Assembly (NCBI GenBank): GCA_020636845.1
Contig: JACJXD010000001.1
Span: 248,001-312,000 of the forward strand
Direction of reading: 5' to 3'
Source: Bacteroidales bacterium
GTDB taxonomy: Bacteria; Bacteroidota; Bacteroidia; Bacteroidales; Tenuifilaceae
Length of the DNA stretch: 64,000 nucleotides
The notes beneath the pieces were generated by a model. The model made no database searches. It had not been told where the DNA came from and saw only the letters and a program-made list of their open reading frames with translations. Position numbers and translations under genes: made by a program. The first letter of the stretch is position 1. Each line of letters starts with the position of its first letter. Shown here piece after piece: positions 16,895-26,285 of the stretch.

Positions 16895-17899
16895 ATGAGT
16901 GAAGAAGTCTCTGTAGTCAATATTAAGGAGCTAAACGAACGGATTAGGCTGGAAAGTTCCTTTGTTGATATTATCAACATGGAAATGGGTAAGGTTATTA
17001 TTGGCCAAAAGCATTTGGTAGAATCTTTACTTGTTGGCCTTTTAGCCGATGGGCATATTCTTCTGGAAGGTGTTCCTGGTTTGGCAAAAACATTGGCAAT
17101 AAAAACCCTATCCGATATTATTGATGTGAAATTCAACAGAATACAGTTTACTCCGGATTTATTACCAGCCGACTTAATCGGAACATTAATTTACAGTCCT
17201 AAAAACGAGACTTTCAATGTTAAAAAAGGGCCTATTTTTTCCAATTTTATTTTGGCCGATGAAATAAATCGTGCTCCGGCAAAAGTGCAGAGCGCCTTAC
17301 TGGAAGCCATGCAGGAACGTCAGGTTACAATTGGAGAAGAAACGTACTTTCTCGAAGAACCGTTCCTTGTACTTGCAACTCAAAACCCAATAGAGCAGGA
17401 GGGAACCTATCCGTTACCCGAAGCACAGGTTGACCGTTTTATGCTAAAGGTAAACATTGGTTACCCAAAGCAAGAGGAAGAACGCATGATTATAAGGGAA
17501 AACCTATCACAGAACTTTCCTAAGCCTGAAAAAGTGGTAAAACCCGAGGATATTATTAAAGCCCGTGCGGTAGTTCGTGATGTTTATATGGACGAAAAAA
17601 TAGAAAAGTACATTCTCGATATCGTATTTGCCACTCGTTTCCCGGGGAACTTCAACCTTCAGAAGTTCGAACCAATGATTGAGTACGGAGCATCACCTCG
17701 TGCTTCAATCAGTTTAGCACACGCTTCAAAGGCATACGCATTTATTAAGCGTAGAGGTTACGTTATTCCGGAAGATGTACGTTCCGTATGTCATGATGTA
17801 CTTCGTCACAGAATTGGACTGACATACGAAGCCGATGCCGAAAATATTACAACAGAAGATATAATTACCGAAATACTTAATACTGTAGAGGTGCCATAG
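16895..17899 (+). CDS. MoxR-type AAA+ ATPase heading the bat operon
   Basis: A 334-residue MoxR ATPase, a chaperone-like AAA+ protein that works with VWA-domain proteins encoded beside it. Walker A is GVPGLAKT (59-66), Walker B ILADEINR with D122/E123, and sensor 1 is N164 in ATQNP. The C-terminal lid (about 230-334) carries YGASPRASISL. It is the first gene of a run of nine, 3 bases before the next. In Bacteroides the bat genes were named for aerotolerance; molecular targets remain poorly known. Confidence 0.93.
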   Translation: MSEEVSVVNIKELNERIRLESSFVDIINMEMGKVIIGQKHLVESLLVGLLADGHILLEGVPGLAKTLAIKTLSDIIDVKFNRIQFTPDLLPADLIGTLIYSPKNETFNVKKGPIFSNFILADEINRAPAKVQSALLEAMQERQVTIGEETYFLEEPFLVLATQNPIEQEGTYPLPEAQVDRFMLKVNIGYPKQEEERMIIRENLSQNFPKPEKVVKPEDIIKARAVVRDVYMDEKIEKYILDIVFATRFPGNFNLQKFEPMIEYGASPRASISLAHASKAYAFIKRRGYVIPEDVRSVCHDVLRHRIGLTYEADAENITTEDIITEILNTVEVP

Positions 17900-17902
17900 T
17901 AT

Positions 17903-18313
17903 ATGCTTGTTAGGAATATAGTGCTGTTAATAAATTTCGTCCTTTTGTCGGTGTTTGCAACGGGACAGAATTATATAGGTATGCACAAGGATGAAATTAA
18001 GCGCGTTGTTCCTGCCAAGTATAGTGGTTTTGTATTCGATAAATTTGTTGATAACGGCGAAAGAAGTTTTGTGAAATTTGTTAACCAAATCGATGAGCAA
18101 ACACTTTTATTTATGGTAAACAGCCAAGGAATTTGCAAATCGGTTTCGCGCATGTACAACACGTGGATGTATAACGATGTAAGCAAGGATTTGTCGAAAA
18201 TGTATAGGAAAACAGGCAAAGATGAGTGGATGGAACAAAAAGATGGAAAAACCTACGTTATACGCCTCAAACGAAGCGATTGGTTTATAACAGTAACTAT
18301 TCGCCCAAATTAA
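17903..18313 (+). CDS. Small secreted protein of unknown function within the bat operon
   Basis: A 136-residue protein I do not recognise. Residues 1-22 (MLVRNIVLLINFVLLSVFATGQ) look like a signal peptide, so the mature part of about 114 residues would be periplasmic. It contains one Cys, several Tyr/Trp (RMYNTWMYNDVSKDL, KDEWMEQKDGKTYVIRLK) and a beta-rich end VIRLKRSDWFITVTIRPN. It lies 3 bases after moxR and 11 bases before the DUF58 gene, so it must be co-transcribed with the bat cluster even though it is not one of the standard Bat components. Confidence 0.7.
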   Translation: MLVRNIVLLINFVLLSVFATGQNYIGMHKDEIKRVVPAKYSGFVFDKFVDNGERSFVKFVNQIDEQTLLFMVNSQGICKSVSRMYNTWMYNDVSKDLSKMYRKTGKDEWMEQKDGKTYVIRLKRSDWFITVTIRPN

Positions 18314-18324
18314 CGGGAAGTACA

Positions 18325-19212
18325 ATGGAAGCATCGGAATTATTAAAACGAGTAAAAAAAATTGAAATAAAAACCCGTGGTTTGTCAAGACAAATTTTTG
18401 CGGGGCAGTACCATAGCGCATTTAAGGGTAGGGGAATGGCTTTTAGTGAGGTTCGGGAATACCGCTATGGCGACGATATTAGAAGTATCGATTGGAATGT
18501 AACAGCACGTTATAATCATCCTTACGTAAAGATTTTTGAGGAGGAGCGGGAATTAACGGTTATGTTGTTGGTTGATATGAGCGGATCGCAGCAGTTCGGA
18601 ACCAGTTTTGCACTGAAAAAACAAGTGATTACCGAAATTGCTGCAGTTTTAGCCTTTTCGGCAATTCAGAACAACGATAAAATTGGGGTAATCCTTTTCA
18701 GCTCTCATGTAGAAAAGTTTATTCCTCCACAAAAGGGTCGTAAGCACACGTTGCGGATAATTAGCGAATTGCTAAATTTTGAACCATCCGATAATAAAAC
18801 TAATATAGCCGAAGCGCTTAGGTACATGACAAATGCTATAAAAAAGCGTTGTACAGCCTTTGTGCTTAGCGATTTTATTGACCTTGACCCGCAATTGCAA
18901 ACACCCCGTTTTGCCAATGCCCTTACAATTGCAAGTAACAAGCACGATATGGTAGGCATAAGAGTTTACGACCCTCGTGAAGTAGAAATTCCTGCAGTTG
19001 GTCTGATGATGTTAAAAGATGAGGAAACAGGGCAATTGCTATGGGTTAACACTTCGAATCCGGCAACACGTAACGAGTTCGCAAAATGGTGGAATACAGT
19101 TTCCAAGAATTTGCAGCAATCCTTCTCAAAATCGAAAGTCGATTGGGTTTCCATTCGAACCGACGAAGATTTTGTGAAACCTTTAATTCTACTTTTTAAA
19201 CGGAGGGCATAA
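18325..19212 (+). CDS. DUF58 / VWA-like protein of the bat operon
   Basis: A 295-residue DUF58 protein, the usual partner of MoxR ATPases. I start at ATG 18325, since the longer frame from 18226 overlaps the previous gene by almost 90 bases. The DUF58 signature YRYGDDIRSIDWNVTAR spans residues 46-62. A VWA-like domain follows with D84, S86 and S88 in VDMSGSQ at the metal-ion (MIDAS) position. No membrane segments, so cytoplasmic. It ends one base before the next gene. Confidence 0.92.
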   Translation: MEASELLKRVKKIEIKTRGLSRQIFAGQYHSAFKGRGMAFSEVREYRYGDDIRSIDWNVTARYNHPYVKIFEEERELTVMLLVDMSGSQQFGTSFALKKQVITEIAAVLAFSAIQNNDKIGVILFSSHVEKFIPPQKGRKHTLRIISELLNFEPSDNKTNIAEALRYMTNAIKKRCTAFVLSDFIDLDPQLQTPRFANALTIASNKHDMVGIRVYDPREVEIPAVGLMMLKDEETGQLLWVNTSNPATRNEFAKWWNTVSKNLQQSFSKSKVDWVSIRTDEDFVKPLILLFKRRA

Positions 19213-19213
19213 A

Positions 19214-20224
19214 ATGAAATGGATTAGCATTATACTAACGCTACTTGCTGCTTTTCCTGCCAATAATATATATTCACAAGAAAAAATAAACATTAAAGTT
19301 AGCACCAAAGTTGGCAAGGATTCAATTTACGTTGGCGAGGTAATGCCTTACAGCGTTACAATAATTTCTCCTAGAAAGTTGTTTGTAAAACCTCCGGTAT
19401 TACCGGATTCTATAGCCCGTGGAGTAGAATCGCTTGGGAATGTTTCGTTCGACACGTTAGTCGAAAATAGTACATATACATACACCTACAAGGCTGAAAT
19501 AACTTCCTTTGAAAGCGGAGTATTTGTAGTACCACGTTTACCCTTTGTTGTTGGAGCCGTTGGACCTACCGATACAATTTTATCCGATAGCGTAGCATTT
19601 GCATCGCTGCTTGTTCCGCGAGATAGTACGATAAAAGGCATTTACGACATTCATCCTCCTATTAGCGAACCGTTAACCTTTTCCGAGGTAGCGCCGTGGG
19701 CAGGATTGGGGCTGTTAATAATATTAATTGCCGTACTGATTATCATGTACGTTCGCACCCGAAAGCAAAATAAACCTTTCTTTAAGCTATTTAAACCGGC
19801 CGAACCTGCACATGTAATAGCATTGCGTGAACTTAACAAGATAAAAGATCAAAAGTTATGGGCTTCGGAAAACCATAAGGAATACTACACAAAGGTTATC
19901 GATGTAATTAGAAATTATATTAAGAGACGCTTTGGATTTAATGCTCCGGAAATGACTTCTTCTGAAATTCTGGCAGAATTAAGTAAAGTTGATTTCGATT
20001 TTTCGAAACTCAAAGATGATTTTATAGAGTTTCTTTCTACCTCGGATTTGGTAAAATTTGCCAAACATGCTCCGTTAATAAATGATAATGAACGATTTTT
20101 GGATTTGGCCTTCAACTTTGTAAATAGCACAAAAGTTGAAGAGGAAAACGAGAATTCGAAACAAAAAGCAGACGAGGTTTCTGTGGAAAATAGTAATAAC
20201 GAATCAAATTTAAATAACGAGTAG
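19214..20224 (+). CDS. BatD/DUF4381-like membrane protein of the bat operon
   Basis: A 336-residue protein with a signal peptide (1-21, ending IYSQ) and a periplasmic beta-rich region (about 22-155) with repeated PRDST and LPDS segments. A single membrane helix (about 159-181, WAGLGLLIILIAVLIIMYV) precedes a cytoplasmic helical domain (about 195-305) containing HKEYYTKVIDVIRNYIKRRF. The layout matches the short BatD-like/DUF4381 proteins often found between DUF58 and BatA genes. The last 30 residues are acidic and Asn-rich, probably disordered. Specific biochemical role unknown. Confidence 0.75.
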   Translation: MKWISIILTLLAAFPANNIYSQEKINIKVSTKVGKDSIYVGEVMPYSVTIISPRKLFVKPPVLPDSIARGVESLGNVSFDTLVENSTYTYTYKAEITSFESGVFVVPRLPFVVGAVGPTDTILSDSVAFASLLVPRDSTIKGIYDIHPPISEPLTFSEVAPWAGLGLLIILIAVLIIMYVRTRKQNKPFFKLFKPAEPAHVIALRELNKIKDQKLWASENHKEYYTKVIDVIRNYIKRRFGFNAPEMTSSEILAELSKVDFDFSKLKDDFIEFLSTSDLVKFAKHAPLINDNERFLDLAFNFVNSTKVEEENENSKQKADEVSVENSNNESNLNNE

Positions 20225-20229
20225 GCTTT

Positions 20230-21222
20230 ATGTGGGGATTAGATTTTGAATACCCAAATATTTTATACTTAATGCTGGTAATTCCAGCAATGATAGGCTG
20301 GTACATTTATCGTCAAAAGGATGAAAAGCCAAGCCTTTCCTATTCTACAATACAACCATTTGTTAGTAAGCATAAGGATATTACCGTTTACTTAAGGCAC
20401 GTGCCCTTTTCGCTTCGTACAATTGCTGTTGCATTTGTGATATTTGCACTTGCCAGACCCCAATCGACTAACATTCAAAAAAATGTATCGACCGAAGGTA
20501 TCGATATTGTTTTAGCACTCGATGTCTCTGGAAGTATGCTTGCCTGCGACTTCAAACCCGATAGGTTGGAAGCAGCCAAAGAAATGGGAATAAAGTTTAT
20601 TAGTGGCAGAGAAACCGATAGAATTGGAATGGTAATTTTTGCCGGCGAAAGTTTTACGCTGTGCCCTCTTACAACCGACCATGCAACTTTAATTAACATG
20701 ATTAAAGATGTGAAAATGGGCGTACTGGAAGACGGAACTGCAATCGGTTCGGGATTGGGAACAGCTATTTCTAGGCTAAAGGAAAGCGATGCCAAAAGTA
20801 AGGTTATCATCCTACTTACCGACGGAAACAATAATCGTGGGGAGATTGCCCCGCTTACTGCTGCGGAAATTGCAAAAAGTTTCGGAATACGCGTATATAC
20901 CATTGGTGTTGGATCGTACGGTACTGCTCCGTACCCGGTTCAAACGCCTTTTGGAATTCGCTATCAGGACATGAAGGTAGAAATTGATGAGAATTTGCTT
21001 ACGCAAATAGCCCAAATGACCAATGGCGAATATTTTAGAGCAACTAATAATAAAGCGTTGGAAGAGGTTTATAATAAAATAGACAAGTTAGAACGCTCTA
21101 AGATTAAAGTGTCCGAATATAGTATGCACGAAGAACGATACAGGTGGTTTTTGCTGCCAGCATTTTTAATTCTGCTAGTAGAATTTATGTTGAGAAAACT
21201 GTTATTTAAAGGAATACAATAA
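20230..21222 (+). CDS. batA: BatA, VWA-domain membrane protein
   Basis: A 330-residue inner-membrane protein. Two N-terminal hydrophobic segments (about 11-27 and 61-77) precede a von Willebrand A domain with an intact MIDAS, D98/S100/S102 in ALDVSGSM, and TDGNNNRGE near residue 200. A final helix lies at about 306-324. In Bacteroides BatA and BatB form a membrane complex with the TPR proteins encoded downstream. The gene follows its neighbour by 5 bases. Confidence 0.93.
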   Translation: MWGLDFEYPNILYLMLVIPAMIGWYIYRQKDEKPSLSYSTIQPFVSKHKDITVYLRHVPFSLRTIAVAFVIFALARPQSTNIQKNVSTEGIDIVLALDVSGSMLACDFKPDRLEAAKEMGIKFISGRETDRIGMVIFAGESFTLCPLTTDHATLINMIKDVKMGVLEDGTAIGSGLGTAISRLKESDAKSKVIILLTDGNNNRGEIAPLTAAEIAKSFGIRVYTIGVGSYGTAPYPVQTPFGIRYQDMKVEIDENLLTQIAQMTNGEYFRATNNKALEEVYNKIDKLERSKIKVSEYSMHEERYRWFLLPAFLILLVEFMLRKLLFKGIQ

Positions 21223-21247
21223 AAAATGCTTTAATCTACAGTGAATT

Positions 21248-22291
21248 ATGTTTAGATTTTCAAATCCCCAATATTTATACTGTTTGTTGCTGCTACCGAT
21301 TATTGTACTTGTTTTTTGGTATTCGGTAAAAAAGCAAAAAAGGAATATTAAGCTATTTGGACATTTCGATACAGTTACCGGACTATTTTCCGGATTGTCC
21401 TTTTTGCGCGATAGACTCAAGTTTATATTTTTCGCCGTAGCGTTTATGCTTGTAATTTTGGCATTAGCAGGTCCTCAGTTAGGCGCTAAATATACGGAAG
21501 TAAAACGCAAGGGAATGGAAATAATTATTGCATTGGACGTTTCCAATAGCATGTTGGCTCAAGATATTCAACCTAGCAGGTTGGAAAGGGCAAAACAATC
21601 CATTTCGAAACTTGTTGACAAATTAAAAAACGATAGGATAGGTCTTATTGTTTTTGCAGGCGATGCTTACGTTCAGTTGCCGGTAACCAACGATTATACC
21701 TCCGCTAAGATGTTTTTAAGTTCGATTAATGCTGGCATGGTACCCAAACAGGGAACGGCAATTGGGAAAGCAATAGAACTGGCATGTAGTTCATTTAGCC
21801 CACAAACAAGCACAAGCAAGGCTATTGTACTTATATCCGACGGTGAAAATCATGAAGATGACCCTTTTGAAGCGGCAAAAGTTGCAGCCGAAAAGGGCAT
21901 TGTTATTCACACCATAGGAATAGGATCGCCCGAAGGAGCGCCCATTATGCTCGAAGGCCAACAGGAATACCTTAAAGATGAAAAGGGAAATGTTGTAGTA
22001 TCGAAACTTGACGAGGAAACTCTATCGAAAATTGCTGCTGCAACTAACGGTCGATACATCCGGGCTACCAACTCTCAATTGGGACTTTTACCATTGTTCG
22101 ATAGCATTAGCAAAATGCAAAAAACAGAAATGAAGGATAAGGTTTACTCGGAGTATAACGAGCAATTTTATTGGTTACTGGGTATCGCTCTATTTTTTCT
22201 ATTGTTGGAATTTGTTGTGCTGGAGAGAAAAAATCCGCTATTGTCAAAGTTTAACTTGTTCGAAGTTAAGCATGGAGGAAATGAATTATGA
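21248..22291 (+). CDS. batB: BatB, VWA-domain membrane protein
   Basis: A 347-residue paralogue of BatA with the same order: membrane helices at about 8-26 and 56-75, a VWA domain with MIDAS residues D97/S99/S101 in ALDVSNSM, SDGENHEDD near residue 200, and a C-terminal helix at about 307-327. Its stop codon overlaps the start of batC by four bases (ATGA), indicating translational coupling. Confidence 0.93.
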   Translation: MFRFSNPQYLYCLLLLPIIVLVFWYSVKKQKRNIKLFGHFDTVTGLFSGLSFLRDRLKFIFFAVAFMLVILALAGPQLGAKYTEVKRKGMEIIIALDVSNSMLAQDIQPSRLERAKQSISKLVDKLKNDRIGLIVFAGDAYVQLPVTNDYTSAKMFLSSINAGMVPKQGTAIGKAIELACSSFSPQTSTSKAIVLISDGENHEDDPFEAAKVAAEKGIVIHTIGIGSPEGAPIMLEGQQEYLKDEKGNVVVSKLDEETLSKIAAATNGRYIRATNSQLGLLPLFDSISKMQKTEMKDKVYSEYNEQFYWLLGIALFFLLLEFVVLERKNPLLSKFNLFEVKHGGNEL

Positions 22292-23052
22292 TTAAAAGTA
22301 AAAGCATACTGATTTTTGGCGTTTTCGTAATCTTGTTATTATCAAGTCTTAGCATAATGGCGCAAACCGAACGTAAGTGTATTCGGCGGGGAAACCGCGC
22401 TTTTGGCAAACAGGATTATGTAGAATCGGAAGTGCAATATCGTAAGGCGTTAGAAAATAATGCACATTCCTATAAAGGGAAATTTAACCTATCTACAGCC
22501 CAGTATAAACAAAATAAGTATGATGACGCAATTTCTACCATGGATGATATTAATACGTCGGGGCTTTCGAATCAACAAAAATCTATAATCAGTTATAATA
22601 AGGGAAACTCGCTTTTTGAATCGAAAAAGTTTTCTGAAAGTGTAAAAGCCTACAAGGAAGCTCTAAAGGAAAATCCAAACGATAATGCTGCCAGATATAA
22701 TCTTTCCGAAGCGATAAGGATGATGCAACAACAGCAGCAGCAAAATAAAAATAATCAGCAGAACAAGGACAATAAGGATAACAAAGACAACAAAAATAAA
22801 AACGACCAGAACAAGAACAACAATAACAATAAAGATAAGAATAAGCAGAATCAAGATCAAAACAAAGATCAAAACAACAATAATAAGGATAAGAATAATC
22901 AACAGAACCAAGAGCAAAATCAACCCAAATTATCTAAGGATGATGCAGAAAGAATTTTGCAAGCATTGCAGAATAACGAGAAGGACATTCAGGATAAGAT
23001 GAAAAAAGAAAAAGCAAAGCAGGCAAAGGTTAGGGTTGTCAAAAATTGGTAA
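22288..23052 (+). CDS. batC: BatC, exported TPR protein with Asn/Gln/Lys-rich tail
   Basis: A 254-residue protein with a signal peptide (about 1-26), TPR repeats (about 30-145, including YNKGNSLFESKKFSESVKAY), and a striking low-complexity region (about 148-212) made nearly only of N, Q, K and D. A short helical end (about 213-254) follows. On the DNA this gives an A-rich, T-poor stretch at about 22738-22925 which could mutate by slippage. In Bacteroides BatC binds BatA/BatB and BatE; the low-complexity region is probably an extended linker. Confidence 0.9.
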   Translation: MIKSKSILIFGVFVILLLSSLSIMAQTERKCIRRGNRAFGKQDYVESEVQYRKALENNAHSYKGKFNLSTAQYKQNKYDDAISTMDDINTSGLSNQQKSIISYNKGNSLFESKKFSESVKAYKEALKENPNDNAARYNLSEAIRMMQQQQQQNKNNQQNKDNKDNKDNKNKNDQNKNNNNNKDKNKQNQDQNKDQNNNNKDKNNQQNQEQNQPKLSKDDAERILQALQNNEKDIQDKMKKEKAKQAKVRVVKNW

Positions 23053-23100
23053 AGCCTGCGTCGATTAACAATTTGGTTATATGTGAAACTATGAGATATA

Positions 23101-24942
23101 ATGAAAAATTTAGTTAACATGAAAACATTTGGGGGTATAGTATCATTTTTGCTATTGCCGGTTTTACTTTTTGCTCAAAGTATTACTTTTGATGTAAACG
23201 CGCCAAATATTGTAGAAGTAGGCGAACAATTTCAGTTAAGTTATACTGCTTCTGCACGTCCCAGTCAATTTACACCGCCAACTATTTCCGATTTTGAAGT
23301 TTTAGCAGGGCCTAGCACCTCGTTTAGTTCTAGTTTCCAAAATATAAATGGAAAAGTAACTCAAACGCAAACATATTCATATACCTATGTTTTGGAAGCT
23401 ACAAAAGAAGGCAAGTTTACCATTCCTCCAGCCGAAGCAGTATTCAATAAGGAAACAGTAACATCGAAACCCATAACAATCGAAGTTGTTAAATCGTCGA
23501 ATAATAATACCAACCAAAATATAAATAGAAGGGTTAGCAATAATCAACAACCAAGTAGCAGAAATTTACCCGACGATGCAATATATGCTATCGTTGAAGT
23601 TGATAAAAACACTGCATACGTTGGGGAGCCAATAACTGCAATAATTAAAATTTATACAAGCGTAAATATTGTCGATTTCGATAATCCAAAGTTTCCTTCG
23701 TTTAACGGTTTTTGGAGCCAGGAGTTAGAAACGTCTTCAAACGTAAATTTTCAAAGGGTAAACGTTAACGGGAAACTTTATAATATGGGGATTATCCGAA
23801 AATACATTTTATATCCCCAAAAAGTCGATGAACTAACAATAGATCCTTTTGAGTTAGGCGTTATTTATCAAGCTCCGTCCAATGCTCCGCGCTCAATTTT
23901 CGATGAGTTTTTTGGAGGGTCGGCAACATTCCGTAAACAGGTTTCCAGCAAACCTGTTAAAATTAAAGTTAAGAAACTTCCTCCCAATGCTCCGGAATCG
24001 TTTTACGGCGCTGTTGGAAAGTATAGCATAAAGGCTAATATTGATAAAAACAAACTCAAGACGAATGAAGCCCTAACCCTAAGTTTAAAGGTAGTAGGCA
24101 ATGGAAATGTAAAGCTTATCAGTACGCCTAATATAAGTTATCCTTCGTCGTTCGAAGCATTCGATCCTAAAATCAAGGAAAATATTGGGAAACACGATAA
24201 TAACGGAAACGATTCTAAAACTTTTGATTACGTGTTAATTCCCAGAACTCCGGGTAAATATAGAATAGACCCTGTGGAGTTTACTTATTTCGATTTAAGG
24301 GATAAACAATACAAAACTTTAAAGTCTGATGCTTTTAACATAGAAGTATCAGCCGATACTACATCTGACCAACACGTAGTAACCGGGTCGTATAATAAGG
24401 AGGATATAAAGTTTATTGGAAAAGACATTCGTTACATTAAGTCGAAACCCGGTTTCCTTAAACCTATCGGAAGATTTATTGTTTCATCGGGAGTTTATCA
24501 GCTCATATATATAATTTTCATAATTCTATTCGCTCTGTTTTTTGTTATTTATCACAAGCATATTCAACGCATAAGCGATGTTAAGTTTGTGAAAATGAAA
24601 AAGGCCAACAAGGTCGCTCGCAAACGACTTCAAACGGCTAAATTACTTTTAGGGCAAAATAATGCCGCTGCTTTTTACGATGAAATTAGTAAAACGCTTT
24701 GGGGATACGCTTCCGACAAGCTGAATATTCCGGTAGCAAACCTTAATTCCGATAACATTCGTGAGAGTTTATTAAAGTATGATTCGCAACAAGAAGATAC
24801 TGAGGAGTTTTTAAGAATTATAGATGAATGCGAATTTGCACGTTTTGCACCGGGTGCCGACCATTCGCAAATGAATTCGCTGTATCAGGACACATACTCC
24901 TTGCTAACGAAGCTTGAAAATATTTTGGGAAGAGTTCGGTAA
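23101..24942 (+). CDS. batD: BatD, large periplasmic membrane-anchored protein
   Basis: A 613-residue BatD (oxygen-tolerance domain, PF13584). The signal peptide ends at LLFAQ (about residue 26; an alternative start lies six codons in, at 23119). The periplasmic part consists of Ig-like beta domains with EVGEQFQLSYTA and TPGKYRIDPVEFTYFD blocks. A membrane helix at about 465-485 (YQLIYIIFIILFALFFVIY) leads to a cytoplasmic helical domain. Residues 131-160 are Asn/Gln/Ser-rich. It lies 48 bases after batC. Confidence 0.92.
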   Translation: MKNLVNMKTFGGIVSFLLLPVLLFAQSITFDVNAPNIVEVGEQFQLSYTASARPSQFTPPTISDFEVLAGPSTSFSSSFQNINGKVTQTQTYSYTYVLEATKEGKFTIPPAEAVFNKETVTSKPITIEVVKSSNNNTNQNINRRVSNNQQPSSRNLPDDAIYAIVEVDKNTAYVGEPITAIIKIYTSVNIVDFDNPKFPSFNGFWSQELETSSNVNFQRVNVNGKLYNMGIIRKYILYPQKVDELTIDPFELGVIYQAPSNAPRSIFDEFFGGSATFRKQVSSKPVKIKVKKLPPNAPESFYGAVGKYSIKANIDKNKLKTNEALTLSLKVVGNGNVKLISTPNISYPSSFEAFDPKIKENIGKHDNNGNDSKTFDYVLIPRTPGKYRIDPVEFTYFDLRDKQYKTLKSDAFNIEVSADTTSDQHVVTGSYNKEDIKFIGKDIRYIKSKPGFLKPIGRFIVSSGVYQLIYIIFIILFALFFVIYHKHIQRISDVKFVKMKKANKVARKRLQTAKLLLGQNNAAAFYDEISKTLWGYASDKLNIPVANLNSDNIRESLLKYDSQQEDTEEFLRIIDECEFARFAPGADHSQMNSLYQDTYSLLTKLENILGRVR

Positions 24943-24962
24943 ATGCTATAAAAATAATAGTC

Positions 24963-25718
24963 ATGCTAAAGAATAGTTTAATTGTAATATTTACGCTTTT
25001 ATCGCAATTTACCTTTGCACAAAGTTCAAGGGAACTTTTTAATGAGGCCAACGATTTATACGCTAAAAAGAATTACGAAGAAGCAGCAAAAAAATATGAA
25101 GCAATAGTTGCCAACGGATTCGAAAGTTCTGCCCTATACTATAACTTGGGAAACGCTTATTTTAAAACAAAAAATATTCCGTCGGCTATTTTGTACTACG
25201 AAAAAGCAGCCTTACTAGACCCTTCGAACGACGATATCGTTTTTAATTTGGAACTGGCTCGAACATATACCATAGACAAAATTGAACCTATTCCTCAATT
25301 TTTCTTAGTATCGATGGTGAAATGGTTTCGTGGATTATTTTCGGCCAATACATGGGCTATTATTGCTATAGTTGCCTTTTTAATTGCCTTAGTATGCTTT
25401 GGGTTATTTTGGTTTGCTACAGGTATTCATATACGCAGGACTTCATTTTATTTTGCTATTATTTTGTTCGTAGCCTTTGGTTTTTCAATTTATTTCAGCG
25501 TATCGGCAAAAAATCAAATTGTAAACCATCGTTACGCCATAGTTTTTTCTCCAGTAATCTCCGTTAAAAGTTCGCCCGACGATTCGGGAAGTGATTTATT
25601 TATCCTTCACGAGGGAACTAAAGTTGAAGTGTTGCGTTCGGTAGGCGAGTGGTCCGAAGTTCAAATTGCCGATGGCAATAAAGGTTGGCTACACAATCAA
25701 TCGTTTAAAAAGATATAG
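24963..25718 (+). CDS. batE: BatE, TPR and SH3-domain membrane protein
   Basis: A 251-residue protein ending the bat operon. Signal peptide 1-19; TPR repeats at about 20-95 (ALYYNLGNAYFKTKNIPSAI); two membrane helices at about 124-150 and 157-178; and a C-terminal bacterial SH3 domain (about 190-251) with VRS/GEWSEVQIADGNKGWLH. This order is diagnostic for BatE. No terminator of the usual kind follows; the palindromes of the repeat region downstream may serve. Confidence 0.92.
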   Translation: MLKNSLIVIFTLLSQFTFAQSSRELFNEANDLYAKKNYEEAAKKYEAIVANGFESSALYYNLGNAYFKTKNIPSAILYYEKAALLDPSNDDIVFNLELARTYTIDKIEPIPQFFLVSMVKWFRGLFSANTWAIIAIVAFLIALVCFGLFWFATGIHIRRTSFYFAIILFVAFGFSIYFSVSAKNQIVNHRYAIVFSPVISVKSSPDDSGSDLFILHEGTKVEVLRSVGEWSEVQIADGNKGWLHNQSFKKI

Positions 25719-25860
25719 TAAAAACTTTACTGGTAGGCGCGGACGTTCACGTCCGTGTTCTATGTTTCTTGTCATTTCGAGTGTAGGCGAGAAATCTTTT
25801 TGTCGGTGCAGCATTTAGCGTTAAGTTGAATTTTAAATCAGTTTTTCTTGATCTCATGCT

Positions 25861-25884
25861 AAGCGTAGTTTTCTGACTACGCTT
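25861..25884. repeat. Palindrome type 1, copy 1
   Basis: AAGCGTAGT and ACTACGCTT, 9-bp perfect stem with loop TTTCTG. Confidence 0.85.
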
Positions 25885-25897
25885 ACTTAAAGGTTTT

Positions 25898-25924
25898 CCT
25901 GACAGGGTTTTGAACCCTGTCAGG
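25898..25924. repeat. Palindrome type 2, copy 1
   Basis: CCTGACAGGGTT and AACCCTGTCAGG, 12-bp perfect stem with loop TTG. It starts the longer unit 25898-25977. Confidence 0.88.
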
Positions 25925-26060
25925 GGTTTAAGCAGTAAATGAAAATGGCAGCAGTTGGTGTGCGTGTTTAAAAGAAGCCCGTTCAGGGGAGATTTAGCGG
26001 GGTCGGGAGAGCGTACGGAAAGCATTTCCGCGCGAACAAAAAAAAGATGTTTTGGCTTTC

Positions 26061-26096
26061 GCGATGCAATCATGCGGCAGCGGGTGGTTTCTTATC
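26061..26096. repeat. Direct repeat copy A (36 bp)
   Basis: Starts GCGATGCAATCATGCGGCAG and ends TTTCTTATC; matches 26222-26257 with a single difference. Confidence 0.88.
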
Positions 26097-26115
26097 TAAG
26101 CCCTGTCAGGGGTTT

Positions 26116-26139
26116 AAGCGTAGTCTCCTGACTACGCTT
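26116..26139. repeat. Palindrome type 1, copy 2
   Basis: AAGCGTAGT and ACTACGCTT with loop CTCCTG; same stem as 25861-25884. Confidence 0.85.
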
Positions 26140-26221
26140 CCTTAAACTGCGCTTACCAAACAACGGCTCGGTTCCTGACCGTGTAAAATTCCTAGTTGTA
26201 AGTATTCCTCCGGCTTTCCAC

Positions 26222-26257
26222 GCGATGCAATCGTGCGGCAGCGGGTGGTTTCTTATC
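26222..26257. repeat. Direct repeat copy B (36 bp)
   Basis: Starts GCGATGCAATCGTGCGGCAG; leads straight into a type 2 palindrome, whereas copy A leads into a half copy of it. Confidence 0.88.
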
Positions 26258-26285
26258 CCTGACAGGGTTTAAAACCCTGTCAGGG
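26257..26285. repeat. Palindrome type 2, copy 2
   Basis: CCCTGACAGGGTTT and AAACCCTGTCAGGG, 14-bp perfect arms separated by one base; in RNA the inner pairs would open to form the loop. Confidence 0.88.

Noticed and set aside
22738..22925. Possible CRISPR or tandem satellite in batC
   Set aside because: The A-rich pattern is codon-level low complexity (Asn, Lys, Gln, Asp) with no regular repeat-spacer spacing.
25747..26073. Minus-strand 108-codon frame in the repeat region
   Set aside because: It runs across palindromic repeats and is built from their translations, typical of spurious calls in such elements.
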